This document shows positions 35,277-44,608 of a stretch of 64,000 bases of DNA, piece after piece. The notes beneath the pieces are model-generated. The model was not told the origin of the DNA. It saw only the letters and a list, made by a program, of their open reading frames with translations, and did no database searches. Origin of the DNA: Magnolia sinica (Eukaryota; Streptophyta; Magnoliopsida; Magnoliales; Magnoliaceae). The stretch covers positions 47,537,001 through 47,601,000 of the forward strand of contig NC_080588.1 in assembly GCF_029962835.1 (NCBI RefSeq), in the 5' to 3' direction. Both the position numbers and the translations under genes were made by a program. Every line of letters begins with the position of its first letter. Position 1 is the first letter of the stretch.

Positions 35277-35535
35277 CTTGAAGAAGGCTCCTTAGCTGAC
35301 TCTTCGATCACCTAAGATGACTCAGACAAAGGTGTAGAGCTCTTGTCAGTATTTGGGCCATTTGTGAAGATTGCATTAAGCCCAAAACTAGCATCAAAGC
35401 TTCCGAAACTCAATCCACTTCTCTCAGCTTTAGGGACATGAAGATGGTTTGGAATGATGACGTGTTTGTCTGAGAAATGCAAATCCTCTAGCTTCTTTTC
35501 CAGCTTCACTATTACCTCTTGAGTCTGCAGCACTA
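35277..35535 (-). pseudogene. GBF-interacting protein 1-like (GIP1L) fragment, captured
   Basis: The minus strand reads 'VIVKLEKKLEDLHFSDKH', 'VIIPNHLHVPKAERSGLSFG', 'SFDASFGLNAIFTNGPNTD' and 'KSSTPLSESS', then a TAG stop, then in the same frame 'VIEESAKEPSSR' before a donor-like AAG|GTCTGA. The 'HVIIPNHLQVPEAERTGLSFGSFDASFG' region is characteristic of plant GIP1-like (DUF1296) proteins, which interact with G-box binding factors. There the equivalent text is 'SSQVVEE', so the stop is a CAG to TAG change. The N-terminal UBA-like domain and the Pro/Gln-rich tail are absent. Confidence 0.82.
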
Positions 35536-35878
35536 GATGCAGATAGTGACTGAGAACTGACTTCTTAGTAGCCTTGATGCATAAATCAATCAAGCAAAAC
35601 TCAATGACCCAAACTTGAATCAGCCGTATTTTCAAAGCACAATTTGACATGCCCGTGCAGCAAATGTTTATAAAAAGATCAACCATTAAACCTTTGAAAT
35701 GAGTTGTATATTCACATTTTGAACTTTATCTTGGCACATACAACTGAACAAGCAAAATAAATTCAGATCAGCGCAACCGCTTTTAGTGTACTATGAAGTC
35801 AGATTCTAAGGTTTTTTTTTTTTTTTTGAATGGTAGCTAGTAGCTACTAAGAAGTCAAAGAGTGAAGTTTTGTATGAA

Positions 35879-35880
<2 letters not shown>

Positions 35881-35955
<75 letters not shown>
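35881..35955. repeat. (TA)n microsatellite
   Basis: Uninterrupted alternating TA of about 37 units, between the GIP1-like and CK2 beta fragments. It is likely to vary in length and to be hard to assemble. Confidence 0.95.
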
Positions 35956-35962
<7 letters not shown>

Positions 35963-36162
35963 AAAACGAACGGATAGAAATTATAAACAGATTCGATACC
36001 TGAAAGTTGCAAAATGCAAATATAGTCTATTAGTTCTAATTCCAAAGCTTATCTGCAAGTTGCGTGCAAGTGATAATGGAGAGATCTATGAGCCTAGATG
36101 CAATATCCTAATACCTGCAGCCATCAATGGCAATTGTACACACATTAGTACTAAGATTTGGT

Positions 36163-36394
36163 GACTAAAATCATCCACTCAAAGAGTCATCATCCAAGAT
36201 CATATCCAAGGCATAATCATAATAGGGAACCTATCCTTGCAGTCCACATAAATTGAAGTCGTCTTGTATATAATCCTCATCAACTTCACAAAGGAGCTCA
36301 TTTCCTCTCAAGCCACAGAACCAAGAGATCCATGATGAATCATCTCCCTCAGAACAGCTAACTTCTGTCTCTTCGCTGCCTGTCTCTGAGAGGT
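36163..36394 (-). pseudogene. Casein kinase 2 regulatory subunit beta fragment, captured
   Basis: After an acceptor-like TTTAAAG, the minus strand reads '[19 protein letters not shown]', '[20 protein letters not shown]', '[15 protein letters not shown]', a TAG stop, then in frame 'VPYYDYALDMILDDDSL'. This is the acidic loop and the start of the conserved core of CK2 beta, the regulatory subunit of protein kinase CK2, whose plant form reads '[48 protein letters not shown]'. The stop replaces the Gln of 'SSQVPYY' (CAG to TAG). The zinc-finger half is missing. It is the most leader-proximal fragment recognised. Confidence 0.88.
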
Positions 36395-37324
36395 CTTTAA
36401 AATAAAAATAACCCAGTTCAGAAATTAGGATTCAGAGAAATAAAATAATGCAAAGATATAAGAAAAGATATACCCAGAACAAGTTGTTAGGAGAAAAGGC
36501 CTTTTATTTGAGACAAGCAAATGCATTGCAATGAATTTAAGACCATCCAAGTGCTAAAGCAGGCTTCAACAGTAACCAAGTGTTTCAAATAAATGCAGTT
36601 TTTTCATATTAAGATTGGGAACAAGTTGTGACTAGAGAATTGTGGGAAAAGAATAGCTCCTTCAAACGCCACGACCCCGCGTTACAGGTGAATCTATTTT
36701 TGGGAAATATATTGCATGCAAAGGAGATTGACCTTATCATATTTCATAATCTATCATCCAAAAAACAAAAAGCATGTCATTCTAGTTCAAAAACAGAAAT
36801 TTCAGCCTATCTACATGTCATGTTCGTTGCCAAGATATATATATTCATCTGTTGTGTTGTAGCTCACCCTATAGTTGCAAAAAAATCATCTACCATTTTT
36901 TCCTGCTTCATAATCTCACAATTCCTACAAACTTTGGGCTTCAAAATGGTTATTTACTACTAGTTTCTGCATCCACTCCCACAACCACTTCCTACTATTT
37001 TTAGCAGCTAAGGTTCAGCTTGAGTGATTAAGATATCCATCAGTTATATGTATTCAAGAGGAACTATCCACATTCGCTGAAAAAGGCTACAGATTGGTGG
37101 CTAGGATCTCTCAATCTTGGGAGATTTTTTTTTAGTTTGGTGCATCCATGGTGCACCATCCACAACACAACAGACCGATGATCTGGATCAGTGAACCATG
37201 GCCCCACTTATACAAACCGAAAACCTGATTACACTGCATTAACTTTGGGTCGGGGATCAAATATTTCCTCAACATTCTATCAGCTATTTTGGACTGCTTA
37301 GGTTCAGCTGTGTATTAGACCCAA
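36395..37324. other. Unassigned captured sequence
   Basis: A plus-strand frame at 36628-36963 is open for 111 codons but has no family signature and lies in AT-rich sequence. 37090-37300 contains short 'tggtgcatccatggtgcacc' self-complementary sequence. Nothing else is recognised. Confidence 0.35.
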
Positions 37325-37405
37325 CTCCCTAAATCCCTAAATCCCCACATCCCTAAATCCCCAAATCCCTAAATCCCTAAATCTCCAAATCCCTAAATCC
37401 CCAAA
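37325..37405 (-). repeat. 'ctaaatccccaaatcc' tract
   Basis: Short tandem run of 'ccctaaatcc' / 'ccccaaatcc', the complement type of the TTTAGG arrays. It is placed between the leader and the captured exons exactly as 14200-14442 is in the other locus. Confidence 0.85.
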
Positions 37406-37425
37406 TCGTTTCAATTGGTATTGAG

Positions 37426-37426
<1 letters not shown>

Positions 37427-37481
<55 letters not shown>

Positions 37482-37705
37482 CACCGCATATTCAAGTTCG
37501 CGGTTTGTCTTTTGACCTCAATCCCATCCAGACGGATCGGTTGACGTCGTATCTCCACCTTCTCCTTCTTCTTCTCCTTCTTGCAGCGAAAGGGGGTTTT
37601 GAAAACCCTAGCGAGAGAGACAGAGAGGTTGGGAAACAGAGAGGGAAATGGGGCTGAGAGATAGAGAGAGGGTGAGGGAGCGCGAGAAATCGACAGAGGG
37701 CTGAG

Positions 37706-37745
<40 letters not shown>

Positions 37746-37860
37746 CGGAGAGGGCGAGGGAGGGTGAGTCACGTGTGGGCGAGAGAGAGAGAGGGGAGGC
37801 ATTTGCTTTTGTGAAATTGGGTGCACAGGAGAGGTGTGCGGGAGGTGCACGGACGGGATT
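37427..37860 (-). promoter_or_regulatory. CT-rich leader / candidate promoter of the captured series
   Basis: On the minus strand it contains (CT)n runs (complement of GA at 37427-37478 and 37708-37743), 'ctctctctgtttcccaacc' and 'gctagggttttcaaaacc' (near 37595-37612), followed by a 'gaaggagaagaagaagg' tract. Such sequence is typical of plant 5' leaders with a 'ctagggttt' motif. It lies upstream of CK2 beta, GIP1-like, WD40, CCR4 and PTB3 pieces in their orientation and could start a chimeric transcript. No clear TATA box. Confidence 0.45.
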
Positions 37861-37869
37861 TGAGCGGTG

Positions 37870-38200
37870 ATTTATTTTAGGACTTGTGGGACCCACCGTT
37901 GTGTATGTTAATTATCCACTCTGTTCATTCATTTTAATGAATCATTTTTAGGGTTTATTCAAACAATGAGTCGCATCTAAGATTTAGGTGGACCACACCA
38001 CATATTAACGATGTAAATTTATTTTTCATTCTTTCTCATGGTGTGGTCCACTTAGACTTTTGATCTTTATAATTATTGGGCTCATGCACTGAAATGATAT
38101 TTCAAAATTTATGGACCTATTAGATAAAATAAATATACTGCAATGGGCCCCATGGAGCCCCTTAAGCATAGTCAAGTTCCTATGGGGAGCTGTGTTTTAG
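37870..38200. repeat. MITE-like sequence inside the CACTA 3' region
   Basis: 'gtgggacccaccgttgtgtatgttaattatccac' to 'aatgggccccatgg' follows the layout of the dispersed 'gggcccacc...gtccat' family, including 'gtggaccacaccaca' and 'tggtgtggtccacttaga'. It lies just inside the 3' subterminal repeats. Confidence 0.6.
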
Positions 38201-38204
38201 CTAC

Positions 38205-38315
38205 AGAGTAAGTATGTTTTAGCTACGGATTAAATCCGCAGCTAATTAGCTACGGATTAAAGCCGTAGCCATAGAGCTACATAGTCCGTAGCGTTTGCTC
38301 ATTTTTTTGGTAGTG
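38205..38315. repeat. CACTA 3' subterminal repeats and terminus
   Basis: About seven copies of 'gctacggatta' / 'ccgtagc' in both orientations lead to the terminal TTTTTTTGGTAGTG, matching the 5' end motif. Confidence 0.88.
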
Positions 38316-38680
38316 ATATTTTAGGATGTGATTTCAAATCATAAGAACTAAATAATCTTAGGTGGGCCATACCAATCAAAACAATATGATGAATAACCAT
38401 TAAAAACCTTTTGAAGGCCACAAAAGTTTTGGATCAATTTGATCTTTATAGTTTACCTTCATCTAGATCTTCTTTACATTATCAACAAGTTGGATTGCAA
38501 ATAAACATTACTAAAACCTTACGATGGGCTCTTTATAATTTTTAATGGCAAGATACTATATTATCATTCTTTCCAGTGGTGTGGTCCGCTTATGATTTAA
38601 ATCTACACAATTTTTTATACCCGGCCCAAAAATGGGTTGGAGAAACGTATGGGCGGCAAGGATATACAACACATCATCAA
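38316..38680 (+). repeat. Right part of the MITE split by the CACTA element
   Basis: It resumes with 'attttaggatgtgat' and continues with 'aggccacaaaagttttggatc', 'ttcatctagatcttctttac' and 'ggtgtggtccgcttatg', the order seen in full copies such as 49071-49529. Its end is itself interrupted by E3 at 38681. Confidence 0.65.
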
Positions 38681-41600
38681 TGTCACGCCCTAAACTCAAA
38701 AACTGGGCTCACAAAATTTCCAATCGCCGAATCCGGTGCCGACAGCCTCCGTAGTACCCCATTCTCAGCTCCCAGCGTCCATACGCCAGATTCCGATCCT
38801 GGGATCCTACAAGGAGGATTTTCCAATGCATATTTAACCTGTAATAAGCATAACCACAAGTTTACCCAAATCACAAAGGCAACACCATCATCACATATCC
38901 ACTAATATAAACATTTAAATACAGTGCTGAAAGGGAAATACATATATCAAAATCAAAGCTCCAGAAGTCCACTGCATGTTCCAAGCTCAACATTGTTGCC
39001 ACCTAACGCCACCTACACACATCTATAGTACATAGCTTATAGAAAGTTTAGAGGGTGGTGAAAGTGTGTGCGCAAGGTAAGTGCCAAGAATGCAATATAA
39101 TGCCATAAATCATATAACATCGGTAATACAGGCAAGATCATGAATCATACGATATCAGAGAAAGCGAAAATACTGGCAATCTATAAATCCATGAATGCTA
39201 TCAGCCGTACCAAGGCTATGCGATGCAAAAATGTAATAAGCCAATATCCTATGCTGAGAATGCAAGGCAATATGCAAATCATGCTAAGTTCGTCTTAAGC
39301 TATATAAGTGCTGAAACATAATAACCCCAAAATGTCACATGCCGTGGATGTAATGCAATATGCGGTGCGAATGAAATGACCAAGTTGGAGTGAAGTCAGG
39401 ATGATAGTACGTAGTATCACAAGCTATGGGCTCTATCATAAAAGACTTTTATCCAAACCAATCCCATACCTAAATTTGGATAGTCAGACTCAATGTGGTA
39501 GACTCCTGATCTCTAGTTAGTTGCGCACCCAACTGAAATCCTGGCTATGTGAAAGTACACAGTAATTAGTTGCGCACCACTAGCCCGAGTGGATAGTGAA
39601 TGAATGAGTATGTAATTCCTACTCAATAAGTCCACATATCAGTACAGTTCCTCTCTGGGGAATCACCGGGGTCTATTACACTCCAAACCAAATTGTCGCC
39701 CCATCGCATGCAATAAGGTGGGTCGAAGAGACCTCACTATCCACCTACCAATATCGGGCCCGACTCGTAGATAGCGGACCCATTCCTCGAGCTGGTCAGA
39801 CTCAGCCTAGCATTACCCCCTCCTCTCGGGCAGGTAAGGCCGTACCCCCTTCCAACCGATCATGACACAGTGGGAGACGCGGCCTAACGGTATACGGCCC
39901 TCATGTGCTTATGCATCCACTCGGTCTAGACGTTAGAGTAACCTTTGGAACCAAGAGGGTTCTGGGACTTTCACCCAAGGATATCTATAGTACTCCATGT
40001 AGAACAGATTTTCGGTGTCCCATCTAGCCATCCCGATATGCATGTGAAGGCTACAGTCCTGATGTTGCTAGGGCGTATGGTAATCAAAATCACAAAATGC
40101 GAGATGCATGAGTCATACAGTCCAATCACACATCAATCCTTTGCATACCATGCGCTCTTGTGGGGCAACTCCGCCCATCAGGGAGTCCCATGAACCACCT
40201 GCCCTATGGCATATGCAACAGTCAACCATATCTCATATCAAACATGCAGATGATGCGTATGGGTATGTATCATGATGCTATGTTGTCACATACTCATAAT
40301 CGGTATCAACAATCGGCCTCGATAATCAGCCTCGACAATGTGGACATTTAACCAACATTACCCTTAAGGGGTGGCCCACATAGAGCTTAACATATAGTGG
40401 ACCCATGGCCTTATAAAGGGCATGATATATAACACCATGGGCCTTACTCAAGAGCTTAATACACATCACGATAGGCCTTTTACATGGGCCTAACGTACAT
40501 CACAATGGGCTCCATCGCCTAGCCCTCAATTGCATCACAATGGGCCTTATCACATAGGCCACATATACATCACATTGGAACTTAAACACGGGCTAAATAT
40601 ACATTACAATGGGACTCAAATACGAGCCACATATACATCATATAGGTCTCGACAATCGGCTTCGGCAATTGAAATCGGCCTCGACAATCGAAATCGGCCT
40701 CAACAATCGGAATCGATACTCAGAATCGGCCTTAACACTCGGCCTCGTCAATCGAAATCGACCTATACAATCGGCCTTGACAAATCAGAATCAGCCTCGA
40801 TATCGGAATCGATCGACAATCAGAATTGACAAATCAGTTAGTCAATCAGAATCAACAATCGGTCATGACAATCGGAATCAATCGATAATCAGAATCGACA
40901 AATCGATCACGTCAATCAAAATCGGCAATCAGTCATGACAATCAGAATCGATTGATAATCAGAATCGATAAATCGATCACGTCAATCGGAATCAGCAATC
41001 GGTTGTGATAATCTGAATCGATCAATAATAAGAATCGGCAAATCGTTCACGTCAACTGGAATCGGTAATCGGTCATGATAATCAGAATCAATCGATAATC
41101 AGAATCAGCAAATCAGTCATGTCAATCGAAATCGACAATTGTTTGTGACAATCGAAATCAATCAATCAGAATCGGCAAATCGGTCATGTCAACCGAAATC
41201 GGCATTCGGTCATGACAATCGGAATCGATCGATAATCAGAATCGGCAATCGATCACGATAATCAGAATCAGCAAGAATAGGTTTAATAAGGCCTAAGGAA
41301 AGGTCACAATGAGGACATCTAACTATCATTGCCCATCAATGTGGACATCTAACTAACATTGCTTATAAGGAGTGGCCCACATAAGGGATTCATACGCAAC
41401 ATAATGGCTACACACACATCACATCGGGCCTAACCCATGGGCCTCAAATACATCACAATGGGCCACATATCTGGGTCTTGAATACATCAAATAGGCCACG
41501 ACATATGGGCTGAAAACACATCTCAATGGGCCACGAGCCATGGGCCTCAGTACATATAATGGGCCGTAACCCATGGGCCTCAAATACAACAAGTGGGCCG

Positions 41601-42166
41601 CATCAATGGGCCTACTACACAACACAATGGGCCTCATACTTAAGTCACAAAACACACGGGTGGGCCCTTCATATGGGCCTAATATACATAACAGGTGGGC
41701 CTTACACCTGGGCCTCAAGTACATAATAGGTGGGCCCTGCACATGGGCCGCATTATATGGGCCGCACCAACAGGCTTCATGTACATCAAATAGGTCACAC
41801 CGATGGGCCTCCTGTGTATCCAATCGGGCCCACCCTTATGGCCCTTAGAAGTTTGAATGGTGGATGTCACGGTCCACTATTTAAATGGTGGGGTCCACTT
41901 GAACTTTAGATCTGTCCCATTCTTTTGCTCATGCCATAAAATGATATCTCAAATGGTTGGACGGTTTGTATACAACACATGCCTCATGGTGGGTCCCATA
42001 GATAGACGGCGTGGATGGAACAAATTGGACCCACGAAACTTGATGCTGTGTTCAGCAGCTGGCGATGGGGTCCACTTGCTGCCGTACACAACAGCAATAG
42101 GGCAACTGCTGCTACCTAAAAGAGGTAGAGGTGGGTCCCATGTAGGGCCCACCGTTATATACACAT

Positions 42167-42212
<46 letters not shown>

Positions 42213-43474
42213 TATAATAGCCGCTGCTGTGCAGCTTTTAGGCATTAAAGGGAGAGGTGGGTCCCACGTAGGGCCCACCACCTCATATATATATAATATA
42301 AAATATATAATATATAAAATATATACTATATATGGTGCTGACATCCAAGCCCTTGGACGGCCTGGACAGTCACATACATCAAGGAGGGCCCACACGTGGG
42401 GTGGGTCCCACCGTCCAGGGACGGTGGACACCACACATACATGATGGTGTGGCCCACCCCAAAGGATGAACTGCATGGATGGGTCCCATGGCCCAATCTA
42501 ATATTTGTGTTTCTCCTACATCTAGGCCTACCCAAAGACGGTCAGCAAGGTGGGCCCTACGGATGGGATGACGTGGACCATTCATCATATATAATGGGGT
42601 ACATAATACATGAGAAGGAGAGAGAGAGAGAGAGGAAAGAGAGATCAGAGATAACGGAGGGGCCCCGCCACTATGGGCCCCCCTTGGATACAAGCATACA
42701 TCAAAGTGGGTCCCACCATATGTGGGCCCTTAGATCTCAAAAAGACAATTTACAAAAGGATAAAAATATGGGTCCAAGATCACCCACCGTCCACTCTTCT
42801 TGCTCCCTTAGCTTCCTTTGCTCCTTAGCTTTGATCCTAACGGAAGAGATGGAGTTTTGATGATTGATATGAGAGATGAGGGGTAGGAAGTGGGCCACAC
42901 ACAAAGCTCTCTCTCATGGAGGTTTGGGAGAGCTTTGGACGTGTGATTTTTCTTGCTTGGGAAAGGTGAGTTTGAGAAATGAGAGAGAGAGAGAGGGTTG
43001 TAAAGAGAGAGATGGGTGATGGAGTGATGGATGTGGTGAGTGATGGGTGTAAGAACTTTTTGACTTTAAGGTAGATGGTGTAAGAACTTTTTGACTTTTG
43101 GGGTTACTTGGGAATGGGTGAGAGGTGATGGTGTACTTGACATGTATTTGACCCTTGATGAGATTGATTGATAGATTAAGGTGACATGTTGTAGAGATTC
43201 TCTTGGGTTTTGCAACGCGCGGCATTTTTCTCGAACCAAACGCGGGTCCACATCTCCTGGCCTGGGTATCGCCTCGGCGCGTGAGACGCGGCATCGAAAC
43301 CGCGGCGACGACGCGGTCGCTAGGGTACAAGTCTCGGGTTGAGCCGACTCTGATTGAGGACGTGTAACTCAGGGTCGTGCGCAAATGTCGGATAAAGGTT
43401 GAAGGTTGCCGGACTTTGAACGGAAAGAACGCGGAAGCCTACGAAACGGTACGGTATAGGACATGGGTCTTACA
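38681..43474 (+). mobile_element. E3: giant LTR-like solo element, 4.8 kb
   Basis: It begins TGTCACGCCC, ends GGGTCTTACA and has a perfect 5-bp duplication ATCAA (38676-38680 and 43475-43479). It is collinear with E1: a conserved 5' part to about 39100; a region with 'aggccgtaccccc' and the ORF-like block (about 39725-39895, one stop); a long 'aatcggcctcgacaatcgg' array (40660-41280); a 'tgggcc' array; a TA run (42167-42206); blocks of 'gtgggtcccac'; GA-rich sequence; and a GC-rich terminus with 'gagacgcggcatcgaaaccg'. No polyprotein or internal LTR pair. Confidence 0.78.
40370..41830 (+). repeat. 'aatcgg' and 'tgggcc' arrays in E3
   Basis: 40660-41280 is a degenerate array built from 'aatcggaatcgatcgataat' and 'cctcgacaatcgg' phrases, far longer than its counterpart in E1 (about 130 bp). 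It is flanked by arrays of 'acatcacaatgggcct' units (40370-40660 and 41390-41830). The overlapping long frames here are by-products. Confidence 0.8.
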
Positions 43475-43479
43475 ATCAA

Positions 43480-43965
43480 AGTCTCACTTTTGTTATCTAA
43501 CTTTTCAAATTTTCTTGTCAAAATACAAAATCTAGTTTTCTTTTTTAAAAATTATATTTTTTTACAATTTGTCAATTTTTTCACAATTTTGTTTAATTTT
43601 TAAAATTTTTTTCTCAAAATATCATTTTTTTATCGAAATCTCACTTTTGTTATCTAACTTTTCAATTTTTCTTGTCAAAATATAAAATCTAGTTTTCTTT
43701 TTTAAAATATATATGTTTTTACAATTTGTCAATTTTTTCACAAATTTGTTTAATTTTTAAAATTTTCTTTTTCAAAATATCATTTTTTTAATCTCACTTT
43801 TGTTATATAACTTTTCAATTTTTCTTGTCAAAATACAAAATCTAGTTTTCTTTTTTAAAAAATATATTTTTTTACAATTTGTCAATTTTTTCACAATTTT
43901 GTTTAATTTTTTAAATTTTCTTTTTCAAAATATCATTTATTTATCGAAATCTTTTTTTTTTCAAA
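43480..43965. repeat. Three tandem ~155-bp T-rich units
   Basis: 'ctcacttttgttatctaactttt' starts units at about 43483, 43640 and 43794. Each continues 'cttgtcaaaatacaaaatctag' and ends 'tcaaaatatca'. Units are nearly identical, so the duplication is recent. It abuts E3. No coding meaning; the 43800-44018 frame is a by-product. Confidence 0.85.
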
Positions 43966-44094
43966 ATTATCTACTGTTTTTTTTTCTCAAAATTAAAATT
44001 TTTCTTAAACATTGTTAATTATTTTTCTAAGCTTCTCAACTATTTTTTTTCGAAATTCATAATTTTTTTGAGCTTCTTAATTTTTGACCTGAGC

Positions 44095-44490
44095 ATTAGA
44101 GACGGTTTAGGACCGTCTCTAATAGAGACGGTCTTTGACAGTCTCTAATAGAGACGGTCTTTGACAGGGCTATAAGACGGCTAAAGACCGTCTCTAATAG
44201 AGACGGTCTTTGACAGTCTCATATTACAAGTAAAAGATAGCTATTGACCGTCTCTAATGTAAACCGCCAATGACCGCCTTAGATGACCGCATATAAGACG
44301 GTCAAAGACTGTCTCTAATGCAGATGGTGTTTGACCGTCTTAAATGATTTGTGGATGTTCAACATTTTAAGACAGTATTAGGGACGGTCAAGAGCCGTCT
44401 AAAATTTTAGAGACGGTTTATGGCCGTCTCTAAACCTCTTTAAACCAAAGAATTTTAGAGACGGTCCACAACTGTCTCAAAATCTGTCCT
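44095..44490. repeat. Array of 'gagacggt' / 'accgtctc' motifs, CACTA-subterminal-like
   Basis: Some fifteen to twenty copies of 'agagacggtctttgac' and its inverse 'accgtctctaa' alternate in orientation. Arrays of this look form the subterminal ends of several plant CACTA families. No CACTA terminus or target duplication was found at either edge, so it is probably a remnant of a different family from 16541-38315. Confidence 0.55.
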
Positions 44491-44532
44491 TTTTTTCCAT
44501 TTTTCACACTGTGAACATTTCATCCTCCTGTG

Positions 44533-44608
44533 GTGCCTTGACCTTAAACATGAACTGCAAGTCATTGCATGTGCCTTGACCTTAAACATGAACCGCAAGT
44601 CATTGCAC
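44533..44608. repeat. Two tandem copies of a 38-bp unit
   Basis: 'gtgccttgaccttaaacatg' starts at 44533 and 44571, with one mismatch ('gaactgcaag' versus 'gaaccgcaag'). No function seen. Confidence 0.85.

Larger units (their letters stand above)
16541..38315. mobile_element. Non-autonomous gene-capturing CACTA (En/Spm-type) transposon, 21.8 kb
   Basis: The left end CACTACCAAAAAAA (16541-16554) and right end TTTTTTTGGTAGTG (38302-38315) form a perfect 14-bp terminal inverted repeat, flanked by the 3-bp duplication ATA (16538-16540 and 38316-38318). CACTA ends with 3-bp duplication define this superfamily. Subterminal regions (16541-16860, 38205-38315) are packed with 'gctacggat' / 'atccgtagc' in both orientations, as expected for transposase-binding sites. 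Inside are TTTAGG arrays, the inserted E2, the tandem cassette, and exon pieces resembling PTB3, CCR4, RopGAP, a WD40 protein, GIP1-like and CK2 beta. No TNP2-type transposase was recognised, so mobilisation would need an enzyme in trans. Without E2 the element is about 17.7 kb. Confidence 0.88.

Noticed and set aside
35806..36164. Ile-Tyr repeat proteins on both strands
   Set aside because: Translation of (TA)n; no coding evidence either side.
37415..37896. Ser/Leu/Arg-rich frames over GA/CT runs
   Set aside because: Low-complexity translation of microsatellites. The region is better read as a leader or promoter-proximal sequence.
16541..38315. CACTA transposase (TNP2/TNPA) inside the element
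   Set aside because: No frame or exon set with such motifs could be seen; the coding-like pieces match unrelated host genes.
1746..43474. E1-E3 as DNA transposons with inverted repeats
   Set aside because: Beyond the two terminal bases (TG...CA) and 'TGT...ACA', the ends are not inverted copies. The 5-bp duplications fit LTR integration better.
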